NCBI RefSeq assembly: GCF_022967985.1
Contig: NZ_JALJVC010000003.1
Span: 106,994-170,993 of the forward strand
Length of the DNA stretch: 64,000 nt
Direction: 5' to 3'
Source: Acinetobacter lwoffii
GTDB taxonomy: Bacteria; Pseudomonadota; Gammaproteobacteria; Pseudomonadales; Moraxellaceae
This document shows, piece after piece, positions 46,140-58,456 of this stretch. How positions within the stretch are numbered: the stretch's first letter is position 1; each line of letters opens with the position of its first letter. The notes below the pieces were generated by a model. The model was not told where the DNA came from. It saw nothing but the letters and a program-made list of their open reading frames with translations, and did no database searches. The translations under genes and the position numbers were made by a program.

Positions 46140-47972
46140 ATGTGGTTCTTGCTGGTACTGATTTTGGGGATAGGGGCGTTGGCGATCTGGATGTGGAAAC
46201 GTCCGGATCCGGTGAAACGTGATCAGGCGAAGGCTGTACAACATGATTTATGGATTGAGCAGATTGATGCTCAACTGAAACATGCAGCACGTTTGAGTTC
46301 AGATCCGGAACATCCGAATTATGAACGTGCCTATCAGATTTATCAGGGGCTGGCCCAGCAACAGGAAATTCCACAAGCTTATGTAGGCATGGGCCTGATG
46401 CATCTGCAAGGTCTGGGACATGAGCAGAATACCGAAAAGGCGATTAGTTATCTAGAAAAAGCCTTTCGTCTGGGCAGTGATGATGCAGCCTATCATTTGG
46501 GGCAGATTCATGAAGGGGAGGCGTATCAACAGGCTGACCCGGAAAAAGCTTTGTATTGGTACCGACATGCGGTAGCACGTGGCAATCTGGATGCCCAGTA
46601 CCGCATCACTGAACTTTCTTCGACCGAAGACCATCAAAATGAGACCGCTGCAGAGACACAGCGTCTGGCCTTGTTAATACAAAATGCCGGGCAGGGTCAT
46701 GCCAATTCGCAGTATCAGCTGGCTCAATATTATTTAACAGATTCAGCGACCCAGGATTTAGTGCAAGGAATTCATTATCTGTTTCTGGCGGCGCAACAAG
46801 ATCATTTGGCTGCCAATCAGCAGATTGCGAACTCTTATGCGCGTGGCCAGATTCTGCCTCAAGACCTGAAGCAATCGCTGCAATTTATTAAACGCTGTAT
46901 CAGTCTCGGTGACCAGAAAGGTCTCTATGATTATTATGCCGGTGTGCTACAGGGCCGTATCGATACCGACCAGCGTCAGCGCGTGTTCCAGCATTTATTA
47001 CAGCAGTCCAAAGAACACGCCGATGCACACGCTAAGACCTTAATCGGGCTGGCCTATTTTCATGGCTGGTATGTTGATAAAAATGAAACCATGGCATTTC
47101 GTTACTGGTCGGAAGCGGCCAACAGTCAGCATGCGCCTGCATTATGCATGATTGCTGCGCTGTATTTTGAGCAGCACCTGGTGGCCAACGAACCGCAAAA
47201 AGCATTTGAGTTATATCAGGCTGCCTATCAGCTTAGTCCTGATGATGTGTCTGCACAGATGGGGCTGGCGCTGTGTTATTTAAATGGTGTCGGTACAGTA
47301 AAAGACATTGCCAAAGCCACACAAATGATTCAGAGCGCGGCACAGCACTATTGGCAGATTGTGGCTCAGTCTGAAGCGGATTTAATTTATATCGTCGGGC
47401 GTTTTTATAGTCTGGCGGAATATCCATTGCCGACACGCGACAAAGCCGTCCAGTATCTGAATCAGGCGGTTGCGAAAGGCTCCAAGGAAGCAGCCTGGTT
47501 CCTGTATCAGGCTCTGTCAGGTATTTATCCTGTCTTTGTGAACAATTTAGAGTTGGCAAATCGCTATCTGCATCAAGCTGCGCAATTGGGTCATGCCCAG
47601 GCACAAGCAGAATTGGGCTTGAAGTATCTTGAAGGGCAACAGATTGCGCAGGATATTGCCTTAGGCTTGAGCTATCTGCAAAAAGCAGCCGCTCAGCAGA
47701 ATGGTGTGGCGCTAAATGCTCTGGGTGAAGCCTATGAGCAAGGTCAAGGTGTTGAGAATAATATTGAGCAAGCCGTACAGTATTATCAGCAGGCGGCAGC
47801 GCAGGTGAATGCAGATGCCTATAGTCATCTTGGGCGTTTATATACCAAAGGCATTGGCGTGGAGCGTGATATTGGGATTGCACGGGACTGGCTGGAAAAG
47901 GGCAGTTTGCTCGGACATGAACGATCAATTGAATTATTGAAAAATGTGAATGCGTATTTGCAAATGAAATAA
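46140..47972 (+). CDS. Large membrane-anchored Sel1-repeat protein
   Basis: 610 residues. One N-terminal membrane helix (W-F-L-L-V-L-I-L-G-I-G-A-L-A-I-W-M-W, 2-19) then K-R, and the rest is TPR/Sel1-type helical pairs, e.g. A-Y-V-G-M-G-L-M-H-L-Q-G-L-G, A-Y-H-L-G-Q-I-H, A-Q-M-G-L-A-L-C-Y-L-N-G-V-G, A-L-N-A-L-G-E-A-Y-E-Q-G-Q-G-V, A-Y-S-H-L-G-R-L-Y-T-K-G-I-G-V. At least ten repeats. Such scaffolds serve envelope or signalling assemblies; partners unknown. Monocistronic. Confidence 0.85.
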   Translation: MWFLLVLILGIGALAIWMWKRPDPVKRDQAKAVQHDLWIEQIDAQLKHAARLSSDPEHPNYERAYQIYQGLAQQQEIPQAYVGMGLMHLQGLGHEQNTEKAISYLEKAFRLGSDDAAYHLGQIHEGEAYQQADPEKALYWYRHAVARGNLDAQYRITELSSTEDHQNETAAETQRLALLIQNAGQGHANSQYQLAQYYLTDSATQDLVQGIHYLFLAAQQDHLAANQQIANSYARGQILPQDLKQSLQFIKRCISLGDQKGLYDYYAGVLQGRIDTDQRQRVFQHLLQQSKEHADAHAKTLIGLAYFHGWYVDKNETMAFRYWSEAANSQHAPALCMIAALYFEQHLVANEPQKAFELYQAAYQLSPDDVSAQMGLALCYLNGVGTVKDIAKATQMIQSAAQHYWQIVAQSEADLIYIVGRFYSLAEYPLPTRDKAVQYLNQAVAKGSKEAAWFLYQALSGIYPVFVNNLELANRYLHQAAQLGHAQAQAELGLKYLEGQQIAQDIALGLSYLQKAAAQQNGVALNALGEAYEQGQGVENNIEQAVQYYQQAAAQVNADAYSHLGRLYTKGIGVERDIGIARDWLEKGSLLGHERSIELLKNVNAYLQMK

Positions 47973-47995
47973 ACTGGCTCAAATCATACGAGCTA

Positions 47996-48027
47996 AAAAA
48001 ACCGCTGTCTAACAGCGGTTTTTTTAT
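47996..48027. terminator. Bidirectional terminator between the Sel1 gene and the efflux operon
   Basis: AACCGCTGT and ACAGCGGTT around CTA, with A-rich and T-rich flanks. Confidence 0.86.
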
Positions 48028-48040
48028 GAATCAAGCTTTG

Positions 48041-49459
48041 TTAAGGCAATTGTTTAATCGGGCTACCACCCAATGCCTGCATCAAGGTGACATAGGCATT
48101 ATATTGATTCTGTCGGGTTTGCACCAAAGACAGCCGCGCATTGCGCGTAGTTTCCTGTGCATCCAGCAGGTTCTTTAAAGCGACTGCACCATTACGATAA
48201 CGCACTTCAGTCAAGCGTTCAGTTCTTTCTGCCAGCTCAACATTGCGTTGCTGCAAAGCCACCTGCTTAGTGAGCTCAGTCCGATTCGACAAGGCATTTT
48301 CCACATCGGCAAAGGCTTCATACATGGTCTGGCGATACTGGATAATGGCTTTTTCATATTCCAGCTCATTGACTTGTAGATCACGTTTCATGTCATTCCA
48401 TTGTAGGAAAGGCAAAGTCAGACCAGCACCTAAAGTTGCAACCGGATTTTTCAGGGCATTCGAGAGGGAAGTACTGCTGCCAATACCGGTGGTCAGATTA
48501 CCGGTCAAACTAATGGATGGATAGTAGCTGGCTTTGTTGGCATCTTTATTGGCTAGTGCCTTACGCAAGCGCAGTTCAGTGGCTCGAAGGTCAGGGCGAC
48601 GTGACAACAAACTCGCCGGTAAGTCAGCCTGAATACTCGGCAATTGAATATTCGGTAAACGGCTTGGCTCTTGAATCGCGAGCTGTTGAACCGGCATGTG
48701 CAGCAATACCGCGAGTCCGGTACGTGTTTCCACACGTTGCTGTTCAATCTGGCTTAAAGTCGCCTGTTGACTTTGAATTGCCTGTTCCGCCTGGGTTAAA
48801 TCCAGACCGGATACTGCGCCGGCACGATATTGCACCCGCACCAGATCATAGGTTTTTTGCGCGGTCGCCAGATTTTGCTGTACCACACTATAACGTTCAT
48901 TCAGATAAGCCAGTTGCCAGTACAATTGTGCCGTGGTGCCAATCAGGCTTTGTGCGGTTGCCTGCAAGTCTTCTTCAGAGGCCAGTGCTTCCCAGCGTGC
49001 CGCTTCAGTCTGATTGGCCAGTTTACCAAACAGGTCCAGCTCATAGCTTAAGTCCGGATAACCCAGTGAAAGACCCGTCGAAGAATCGCCGCCACCATCT
49101 AGGCTAAAACGATGGCCCGTTGAAATTCTTGCATCACCGACGCGAACGCCTTGCTGACTTTGAGCTTGTCTGGCTTGAATACGGGCCTGTTGTAAACTGA
49201 TGCCGGCCACTGCCAGATCGGTATTCTGCGCCAATACTTCATTCACCAAATTATTTAATTGCGGATCTTTAAATAAAGTCCACCATTGATCTGCCAAAAT
49301 ATCGGCATGAATCTGCTGACTAAGCACCTTATTGTTTTGAAAGCTACCCGGCATATTGATCGCAGGCTGTTCATAGGGGGTTTTCACCACTGCGGCACAA
49401 CCGACCAGCGAGCTTCCCAGCAACAGGGCACTGGCAAGCTTGGTTAAATTCATTTGCAT
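48041..49459 (-). CDS. Outer-membrane efflux lipoprotein (NodT/OprM type)
   Basis: 472 residues from ATG at 49459, preceded by AAGGAA; the frame extends ten codons upstream into macB. Lipobox L-V-G-C with Cys21. TolC-like alternating coiled coils: W-W-T-L-F-K-D-P-Q-L-N-N-L-V, the pair of inner repeats L-Q-Q-A-R-I-Q-A-R and V-R-Y-R-N-G-A-V-A-L-K-N-L-L-D-A-Q (~420-436), and R-R-P-D-L-R-A-T-E (~297-305). The outer-membrane duct for the MacAB pair upstream. The start overlaps nothing essential. Confidence 0.92.
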   Translation of the reverse strand: MQMNLTKLASALLLGSSLVGCAAVVKTPYEQPAINMPGSFQNNKVLSQQIHADILADQWWTLFKDPQLNNLVNEVLAQNTDLAVAGISLQQARIQARQAQSQQGVRVGDARISTGHRFSLDGGGDSSTGLSLGYPDLSYELDLFGKLANQTEAARWEALASEEDLQATAQSLIGTTAQLYWQLAYLNERYSVVQQNLATAQKTYDLVRVQYRAGAVSGLDLTQAEQAIQSQQATLSQIEQQRVETRTGLAVLLHMPVQQLAIQEPSRLPNIQLPSIQADLPASLLSRRPDLRATELRLRKALANKDANKASYYPSISLTGNLTTGIGSSTSLSNALKNPVATLGAGLTLPFLQWNDMKRDLQVNELEYEKAIIQYRQTMYEAFADVENALSNRTELTKQVALQQRNVELAERTERLTEVRYRNGAVALKNLLDAQETTRNARLSLVQTRQNQYNAYVTLMQALGGSPIKQLP

Positions 49460-49469
49460 ATCAGATTCC

Positions 49470-51446
49470 TTATTCGCGAGAGAGCGCATCGACTGGATTC
49501 AGACGAGCAGCGTTACGTGCCGGGATAAAGCCAAACACAATCCCGATCAGGCTTGAGCAGACAAAGGCCGCTACAATCGAAGTGGTTGAATACGCCATCT
49601 GGAAAGTACCGCCGGCAAAATGGGTAATTAATTGGCCAATCCCGAGGGAAAGCAGCACACCCAAAATACCACCCAAGATACAGACCAGAACGGCTTCAAT
49701 CAGGAATTGCTGCAAAATATCACTTTGACGGGCACCCACCGCCATACGCACACCAATTTCCTGAGTACGTTCGGTTACCGATACCAGCATGATATTCATT
49801 ACGCCAATCCCGCCGACCACCAGTGAAATTACCGCAATTGCTGAAATCAGCAGAGTCATGGTCGCCGTGGTTTGCTGAATGGTTTCACGAATACTGTCGG
49901 CATTCTGGGTAAACACATCCTGCGCGCCATGTCGCTGTACCAGCAGATTCAGAATCGCATTTTCAGCCGCCGCACTTGGGTATTCATCCTTAATCCGCAC
50001 AATGATGCTACGCACATTGGATTGCCCCAGCATACGGCTCATGACGGTGGAATACGGCAGATAGACATTCAGGCTGTCATTATTGCCCATCATGCCTTTT
50101 TGCGCGTCAATCACCCCGATAATCCGGCTCGGTACGCTCCCGAGTAAAATCACCTGACCCACCGGATTGGTGCCATCCTTAAAGAAGGTGTTTTTGGTAT
50201 TGGTGTCAATGACGACATCTTGCGCCTGTTGCATGACGCTACTGCGGTCAAAAGGCTGACCGGACTGGAAAGTCATGCCACGCACGTAGAAGAAATCTTC
50301 ACTGACGCCGTTGACCGTAGCTGAAGCTTCGATTTCTTTATAACGGCCGGTGACACTGCTATTCACCGATGGGCTGACGCCATCGACATACGGTTGTTCA
50401 GCTAGCGCATCGGCATCGGCCGGAATCAGGGTTTTGGACTGTGAAGATCTGGAATTATCCCCAAAGCCTCGACCCTGAAATACGGTAATGGTATTGGTCC
50501 CCAGACTGCTGATATTTTCCAGAATCTGCTTTTGTGAGCCATTACCGAGTGCCACCACCGAGACCACCGAAGCAATACCGATAATGATTCCGAGCATGGT
50601 GAGGAAAGTCCGCATGCGATGTGCATTCATGGCCAGCAAGGCCATCCGGAAGGCTTCACCCAGACGGTCAACTGCAGAACGCCATGAAGAAATCTTTTTT
50701 TGTTCACTGCGGATCAGCGGCTGTTTTTCCAGATGCTCTTCGACTTCAGGAACATTGGGCTGGTCGGAAATGATATTACCGTCTGAAATCTCGATAATCC
50801 GGGTCGCATTTTTCGCTACATTATGATCATGCGTGACCAGAATGATGGTATGACCTTTGGCATTCAGTTCACGCAAAATACGCATCACTTCAATACCGCT
50901 GTTCTTGTCCAATGCACCTGTCGGTTCATCGGCCAGAATCACGTCACCGCCATTCATTAGCGCACGGGCAATCGAAACCCGTTGCTGCTGACCACCAGAG
51001 AGCTGGCTCGGACGGTTCTGGGTTTTTTCACCCAGACCGAGATCAGTCAGAATCTTGACGGCTCGCGCATGCCGTTCAGATGAATCCGCACCGGCATAAA
51101 TCGCAGGGACTTCGACATTGCCTGCTGCATTTAAATCGCCCAGCAGATGATAACGCTGAAAAATAAAGCCGAAATATTCACGGCGTAATTGCGCCAGTTC
51201 ATCCGCTTCCAGTTCCCGGGTTTCACGGCCTTTGACCTTGTAGCTACCCGTGGTCGGTTTGTCCAGACAACCCAGAATGTTCATCAGGGTCGATTTACCG
51301 GAACCGGACTGACCGACAATCGCCACCAGTTCACCCGGATAAATCTCTAGATTCACCCCTTTTAAAATCTGGACCGTGCTTTCACCCGCAGGGAATTCAC
51401 GAACCAGATTTTTCACCTCGAGGAGAGGCTGTTGTTGTGAATTCAT
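49470..51446 (-). CDS. macB: MacB-type ABC efflux permease/ATP-binding protein
   Basis: 658 residues. N-terminal ABC ATPase: Walker [10 protein letters not shown] (~44-52), signature L-S-G-G-Q-Q-Q-R-V (~147-155), Walker [13 protein letters not shown]. Then a first membrane helix near 285, a large periplasmic domain and three C-terminal helices with [17 protein letters not shown]. In E. coli MacB exports macrolides, enterotoxin or other peptides with MacA and TolC. The ATP-powered pump here sits in a macA-macB-OMF operon, 2 bp after macA. Confidence 0.95.
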   Translation of the reverse strand: MNSQQQPLLEVKNLVREFPAGESTVQILKGVNLEIYPGELVAIVGQSGSGKSTLMNILGCLDKPTTGSYKVKGRETRELEADELAQLRREYFGFIFQRYHLLGDLNAAGNVEVPAIYAGADSSERHARAVKILTDLGLGEKTQNRPSQLSGGQQQRVSIARALMNGGDVILADEPTGALDKNSGIEVMRILRELNAKGHTIILVTHDHNVAKNATRIIEISDGNIISDQPNVPEVEEHLEKQPLIRSEQKKISSWRSAVDRLGEAFRMALLAMNAHRMRTFLTMLGIIIGIASVVSVVALGNGSQKQILENISSLGTNTITVFQGRGFGDNSRSSQSKTLIPADADALAEQPYVDGVSPSVNSSVTGRYKEIEASATVNGVSEDFFYVRGMTFQSGQPFDRSSVMQQAQDVVIDTNTKNTFFKDGTNPVGQVILLGSVPSRIIGVIDAQKGMMGNNDSLNVYLPYSTVMSRMLGQSNVRSIIVRIKDEYPSAAAENAILNLLVQRHGAQDVFTQNADSIRETIQQTTATMTLLISAIAVISLVVGGIGVMNIMLVSVTERTQEIGVRMAVGARQSDILQQFLIEAVLVCILGGILGVLLSLGIGQLITHFAGGTFQMAYSTTSIVAAFVCSSLIGIVFGFIPARNAARLNPVDALSRE

Positions 51447-51448
51447 GC

Positions 51449-52810
51449 TTACATTCTCATTGGGCCACGGCTATTGCCACCGCGTTTTGCTGCATCATTG
51501 GAGGTATCAGAACCATCGGCAATCACCACCTGATCACCACGTTTTAAACCTTTCAGCACTTGCGCAGTCGCGCGGTTATTCAAACCGATTAATACAGGGG
51601 TTGGTTTTGCAGTACCATCGGCTTGCAAGACACGAACCATGCCACGCTGTGCTTTACCTTGCTCAATCAGCGCAAGTTCTGCTTCAGACAGGTTTAGACG
51701 CGCTGGACGTTCACCGGCAGGGCGGTTGCCTTGAGCCGATTCAGCTTCAGAACGTGATGCCGGGCCGCCTTCACCGCGAGAACCCTCACCACGCGCTTCA
51801 CCACGATTGGCACGTGGCAGACGGTTTGAACCTTGAATGGCTGCAGCAGGAATGGTCAGTACATTTTTGGCTTCATCCAGCACGATATAAACTTGCGCCG
51901 TCATATCAATACGCAATTTTCCATCTTCATTCGGGACATCGAACAATGCGTTGTAATAAACCGCAGAACTTGACGATGAGCTTGAGGTATTGCTATCGGT
52001 ATTAATTGAATTGGGTGCAGGCTCAACTTGACGCAGTTTGGCGTAAATCTTTTTCTCGTTATTGCCTAAGGTAGTGAAATAAACCGTTTGACCTTCTTCA
52101 ACTTTCATGACATCTGCTTCAGAAATTTCAGCTTTAATGGTCATGGTGTCCAGTTTTGCCAGTTTCACAATAGTCGGCGCACTCTGGTTGGCGTTTACAG
52201 TCTGACCTTCTTCGGTCACAATCGCCACAATCGTGCCATCCATCGGCGCCACAATCTGGGTGTAACCAAGATCTTCTTTGGCAGTCGCCAGCGTCAAACG
52301 CGACTGTTCAATCTGTGCATTGATGGCGGTGATATCCGCTTGCGCCGTTTTATAGTTCGCAAATGCCGATTCCAGCTCTGAGCGAGAAGTGGCATCCTGT
52401 GCATACATGGCTTTCTGACGGTTGTATTCAGCTTCAACTTTAGCCAAATTCGCCTGTCTTACTGCAAGTTGTGCCATCTGATTTTTAATGCTGGCTTCAG
52501 CGGTTTTTAAATCATTTTCCTGACGAACGGAGTCAATCCGCGCAATCAGCTGACCTTGCTTGACCTGATCGCCCAGTTCTACATACATTTTTCTGACCTG
52601 ACCCGAAACCTGCGCCCCCACGCTGACCATCTTGGTCGCTTCCAGAATACCAGTCGCCAGTACAGAGCTTTCGATATCGCCCTGGGTGACTTCAGCCGTA
52701 ATATATTGCGGAGGCTGTTCTTTGGGTTTGAGGAAGTACCACCCCGCAGCGATGAGCGCAATGGCAATCACGGCGGCCATAATCAATTTCGTCGGTTTTA
52801 TTTTTGGCAT
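51449..52810 (-). CDS. macA: MacA-type periplasmic adaptor protein
   Basis: 453 residues from ATG at 52810; the frame opens 6 bp earlier at a TTG. Membrane anchor ([18 protein letters not shown]) then the lipoyl halves ([21 protein letters not shown]) flanking a helical hairpin (~95-180), beta-barrel and membrane-proximal domain. Two oddities: a run of serines (~276-282) and a basic G/R/E/S-rich insert at ~333-369, both low complexity. First gene of the efflux operon. Confidence 0.93.
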   Translation of the reverse strand: MPKIKPTKLIMAAVIAIALIAAGWYFLKPKEQPPQYITAEVTQGDIESSVLATGILEATKMVSVGAQVSGQVRKMYVELGDQVKQGQLIARIDSVRQENDLKTAEASIKNQMAQLAVRQANLAKVEAEYNRQKAMYAQDATSRSELESAFANYKTAQADITAINAQIEQSRLTLATAKEDLGYTQIVAPMDGTIVAIVTEEGQTVNANQSAPTIVKLAKLDTMTIKAEISEADVMKVEEGQTVYFTTLGNNEKKIYAKLRQVEPAPNSINTDSNTSSSSSSSAVYYNALFDVPNEDGKLRIDMTAQVYIVLDEAKNVLTIPAAAIQGSNRLPRANRGEARGEGSRGEGGPASRSEAESAQGNRPAGERPARLNLSEAELALIEQGKAQRGMVRVLQADGTAKPTPVLIGLNNRATAQVLKGLKRGDQVVIADGSDTSNDAAKRGGNSRGPMRM

Positions 52811-52934
52811 GATCAATATCGGTTCAAAATCAGAGAATTGTGAACGATTATAAAAGCGAAATTAGGATAAATCGTGTATTTTTTTAAACTAATAGGAATG
52901 ATTATTATTTTATTTTTCGAATTTTGACAAAGAC

Positions 52935-53921
52935 TTAGTGAAATAGGGGCTTGCCACAGATACTGGAAATCGCCTGTAGTACCAAATGCTCCGGATTTTC
53001 ATGTCCGAGTCCTTTAATTGAGGCATCAATTCTTAATAATAACTCCGGCCAGGCCAGAAAAGTCTGTGGGCTGAGACGGCGCAAGGCTTGTTGATATAAC
53101 CCGACTTTGGTTTTCCAGATCCCGATTTGCAAGGCATTTTGCGGTTGTTCAAACAGCTGCATCAACAGACGCATTTCCTTGCTGAGACTCCATAAAATCA
53201 GGCTCATCGGTTCACCTGAAACGACTAGATACTGAAAAATTTTGATCGACTGGGAAAGATTACCTTGTAGCAGGGCATCGCTCAAATCATAGGTGCTATA
53301 ACGTGACTGATCTTGTAAACATGCATATAAATGATCAACCTGAATGATATCGACTTCAGCAAAGGTATCGCTAACCCGCATCAGGCTGTTCTTTGCTGCA
53401 AGCAGGTTGTGCTCATGATGTTGTTCCAGCCATTGCCAGGCATCATTGGCTAAACGAATGCCGAGTTTTTCAGCTTCAATACCCAGAATCTGCTGCCGGT
53501 CTTTTGGATAATTGGCCACCAGCGAAACATTCACACCATTGGCATCAATCAGCTGAAAGAAACTGGATTTCAGGCTGTTACTATCCTGTTTGGGCATCAC
53601 CACCAACAGCAGGTTTTGTTCATTATGCTGCAAATAGTTTTTCAGTAACTTGATTGCGCTGGCATCCGGTTTGATATTGCCATGTACTTCAATCGCCAAC
53701 TGGGTTGAAAACAGCGACAAGCTGTTCAAGGCATTAAAGACGGTTTTCCAGTCGGCGACCGAACTAATGTCATAGCGTTGACGTTCAATGTCCTGCTTTT
53801 GCCAGCTGGCCCGAAAGGCATCAATTAAATTCTGTTCCAGCAAAGGCTCTTGACCATGCAAGACCCAAGCACCGCGAGCTTCATCGACACGTTTCAGGGC
53901 TTGCAGATAATCAAGTTTCAT
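52935..53921 (-). CDS. holA: DNA polymerase III delta subunit
   Basis: 328 residues. H-G-Q-E-P-L-L (~22-28), the segment before the clamp-loader domain, S-L-F-S-T-Q-L-A-I-E-V (~69-79) and L-L-V-V-M-P-K-Q-D (~105-113) fit HolA. It opens the beta clamp in the loader complex. It lies 9 bp after lptE, the pairing seen in many gammaproteobacteria. Confidence 0.93.
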   Translation of the reverse strand: MKLDYLQALKRVDEARGAWVLHGQEPLLEQNLIDAFRASWQKQDIERQRYDISSVADWKTVFNALNSLSLFSTQLAIEVHGNIKPDASAIKLLKNYLQHNEQNLLLVVMPKQDSNSLKSSFFQLIDANGVNVSLVANYPKDRQQILGIEAEKLGIRLANDAWQWLEQHHEHNLLAAKNSLMRVSDTFAEVDIIQVDHLYACLQDQSRYSTYDLSDALLQGNLSQSIKIFQYLVVSGEPMSLILWSLSKEMRLLMQLFEQPQNALQIGIWKTKVGLYQQALRRLSPQTFLAWPELLLRIDASIKGLGHENPEHLVLQAISSICGKPLFH

Positions 53922-53930
53922 AAAGAGGTC

Positions 53931-54464
53931 TTATTGAGCAGGTTGCGCTGAGGTATTTTGTTTGGCTAAGGGTAAGCGGTTCGATGAAATCTGACGCGCG
54001 ATCTGCTGCGCCACATCATCAATAATGACCTGATTCAGATATTTTTGTTCCTGGTCATCGGTGTTGACCGTTTCAATATCATATTGATACGTACGTGTTG
54101 CCACGACAGTGCGTGGTTCAGTGATCGGATTGCCTTGTGCATCTTCAATCCGGAAAGTCACGTTTAAACGTAATAAGGTTTCAACCAGTTTACCGTTCAG
54201 TTCCAGACGGCGAGGAGTGTAATCCAGGACACGTAACACATAAGCTTTAGGTGCATTACTTAGCTGTACGCCTGCAGCACCGAGGTAAACTGCCAGTTTC
54301 TCTTGCAGTTCTTCAGTGTTGGGCGGTAAAGACAGGCTCATGACAGAGTAAGCAACAGGTGCGGAGCTCGGATTGGTTCCTTTCAGGTGAAAACCACAGC
54401 CGACTAAGCCTGCACTCAGACCACAAGTTAAAACAATTGCTGCTAAACGTTTGCCCAAATGCAT
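53931..54464 (-). CDS. lptE: LPS-assembly lipoprotein LptE
   Basis: 177 residues from ATG at 54464, preceded by AGAGGG at 6-7 nt; the 21 codons further upstream that stay open carry no signal sequence. Lipobox L-V-G-C with Cys23, followed by G-F-H-L-K-G, the typical LptE start. It plugs the LptD barrel and helps insert LPS (in Acinetobacter, LOS) into the outer membrane. Upstream of holA and downstream of leuS on the same strand, although a repeat intervenes. Confidence 0.94.
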   Translation of the reverse strand: MHLGKRLAAIVLTCGLSAGLVGCGFHLKGTNPSSAPVAYSVMSLSLPPNTEELQEKLAVYLGAAGVQLSNAPKAYVLRVLDYTPRRLELNGKLVETLLRLNVTFRIEDAQGNPITEPRTVVATRTYQYDIETVNTDDQEQKYLNQVIIDDVAQQIARQISSNRLPLAKQNTSAQPAQ

Positions 54465-54579
54465 GTGTTGCCCTCTATGCTTCCCGAAGGGGAATATTTG
54501 AAATCCTGAACTGGATTGTAAAGTCAAAGCCCGTTGGCTGGCAACGGGCTTTGTTTGGGAATTGTGAAATCCTTCATAA

Positions 54580-54662
54580 AGTTCCTTCTCCCTTTGGGAG
54601 AAGGTTAGGATGAGGGGTTATATATTTACCTCTCCCTAGCCCTCTCCTGAGAGGAGAAGGAA
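54580..54662. repeat. Palindromic intergenic repeat between leuS and lptE
   Basis: TTCTCCCTTTGGGAGAA forms one hairpin, and CCTCTCC... with GGAGAAGG another; CCCTAGCCCTCTCC is shared in type with the repeat at 4188-4235. Located inside the leuS-lptE-holA run. Confidence 0.6.
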
Positions 54663-54671
54663 CTTAAGGAT

Positions 54672-57308
<2,637 letters not shown>

Positions 57309-57416
57309 TTACGGTGAAAAAAGTCTGTTGCACAGCATAGCGCAAAATGTACCTAAAAGTGAATTTTGCGCCGGCATTTCCCGAAGAAAAAACCTGCTGT
57401 TCTATATAGAGGTGTC

Positions 57417-57770
57417 TTATAAAGCAACTGCACGATTTTTAGATTGCTGCAAGGCTTCGTTGGCTTCACGTTGTTGCTGGTCCTGATTCGCAGGAACTTG
57501 AGGGGCTTGTTGCTGTTGTTCTTGAGGTGTGTTCTCGGTTTGAACTTCAGTTTCAGTCGTTCTAGATGATGCTGGTGCTGAATTTTTCCAGCCATAGGTA
57601 TCCACTGTGGTGGCTTTTTTCGCAGATTTCGGTGGTGGCGTCTTGGTATAATGCGTGACACCTTTCGCATCGACCCATTTATGATACTGGATCGCGGAAG
57701 CGCTGGTGCTACAGATGCTCAAAACAACTGCGCAACTCAAACTGAAGGCGGTTAAAAAAGATATTTTCAT
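57417..57770 (-). CDS. DUF4124-domain secreted protein
   Basis: 117 residues. Signal peptide (F-L-T-A-F-S-L-S-C-A-V-V-L-S-I-C-S-T-S-A, cleavage near A-S-A at ~24-26). I-Q-Y-H-K-W-V-D-A-K-G-V-T-H-Y-T-K-T-P-P-P (~27-47) is DUF4124. The last ~60 residues are a Q/N/E-rich, probably disordered tail. Function unknown. Confidence 0.82.
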   Translation of the reverse strand: MKISFLTAFSLSCAVVLSICSTSASAIQYHKWVDAKGVTHYTKTPPPKSAKKATTVDTYGWKNSAPASSRTTETEVQTENTPQEQQQQAPQVPANQDQQQREANEALQQSKNRAVAL

Positions 57771-58065
57771 TGTTTTTGGGCCTCGGCTTGCTAGGCATGG
57801 AATACTGCAATTATTGTAGTGATATTTTCAGTAAAAATGATGGATTTTTATCTGCTTTATTCAAAGCTAACTGCTTAAATAAGCTCAATCTAGCGTATAA
57901 GAAATCAGAGACAAATCTTCGTATACAAAATTTATTGATAAACAATTTCCTTTCATTTAATAAAAATTCATTCATTTTTTTTATATAAGACATATTAAAA
58001 ATTTATAAAATTAAACCATTAACCCTATGAATTTTATTGGATTAGATTAAGAAAGAAGAGAGTCA

Positions 58066-58095
58066 ATGCATGGCTGTAAACTGATATTGCTGTAA
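58066..58095 (+). CDS. Possible 9-codon leader peptide rich in Leu/Ile codons
   Basis: M-H-G-C-K-L-I-L-L then TAA, with CTG ATA TTG CTG just before the stop and an AGAGAG purine run before the ATG. TTGCTGT and ACAGCAG then pair around the stop. It has the look of an amino-acid attenuation leader, but no clear terminator with a T-run follows, and it is 360 bp before ilvI. Speculative. Confidence 0.25.
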   Translation: MHGCKLILL

Positions 58096-58380
58096 AAAAC
58101 AGCAGATCTAGGCGCTATAAACATGGATTGCCTGTTTTTTAAACTTGACTTTAAAGCCTGAAAACACAAGAATGCTGCAATAGTTTTATATGCCTTAGAT
58201 CGATCACCCTTCGACTAAGTGTCATTTCATGCAGTGGGCGATTTCTCTAGCCGAGAAATTGAACAAAGCTAAGCAAAATATGTTTATCCCAACATGTTTT
58301 AGGTCTTGTATTGCTCGAACAGCAAAGAGATCAGATTTTTTTCCTATTGCTATGAAAACTATGAAGTTTGTGTGCTATAA

Positions 58381-58434
58381 CAGTGCAGACAGTTAACAAA
58401 TGAAACACTGCAAATGCCTCCCATTTGTGCAGTG
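58381..58434 (+). promoter_or_regulatory. Two mutually exclusive hairpins just upstream of ilvI
   Basis: CACTGCAAATG (58406-58416) pairs with CATTTG..GCAGTG (58422-58434) over 11 bp with a 2-nt bulge and a CCTCC loop. The same CACTG can instead pair with CAGTG at 58381-58385. The ribosome-binding sequence AGGGTGA follows within 20 nt, outside the stem. Confidence 0.45.
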
Positions 58435-58456
58435 AATAATATTAGGGTGAATCACG

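Larger units (their letters stand above)
57771..58456. other. Long AT-rich leader region of ilvIH
   Basis: 686 bp. The first 280 bp are about 75% A+T and hold no gene. From 58060 on, a possible 9-codon leader ORF, small hairpins and the 58381-58434 structure occur. The ilvI promoter must lie here; the 16-27-fold length over neighbouring leaders suggests regulation. Confidence 0.5.

Noticed and set aside
47233..47982. 249-codon minus-strand ORF
   Set aside because: Antisense shadow of the Sel1-repeat gene; composition is odd (many His, Ser and Pro) and no domain was recognised.
48517..49107. 196-codon plus-strand ORF
   Set aside because: Antisense to the outer-membrane efflux lipoprotein gene, with no ribosome-binding site or recognisable domain.
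51376..52005. 209-codon plus-strand ORF
   Set aside because: Antisense to macA and the macB start; His-rich and Arg-rich content is typical of an opposite-strand shadow.
57770..57988. 72-codon ORF in the ilvI upstream region
   Set aside because: Starts at the DUF4124 start codon on the other strand, has no good ribosome-binding site and reads as AT-rich random sequence.
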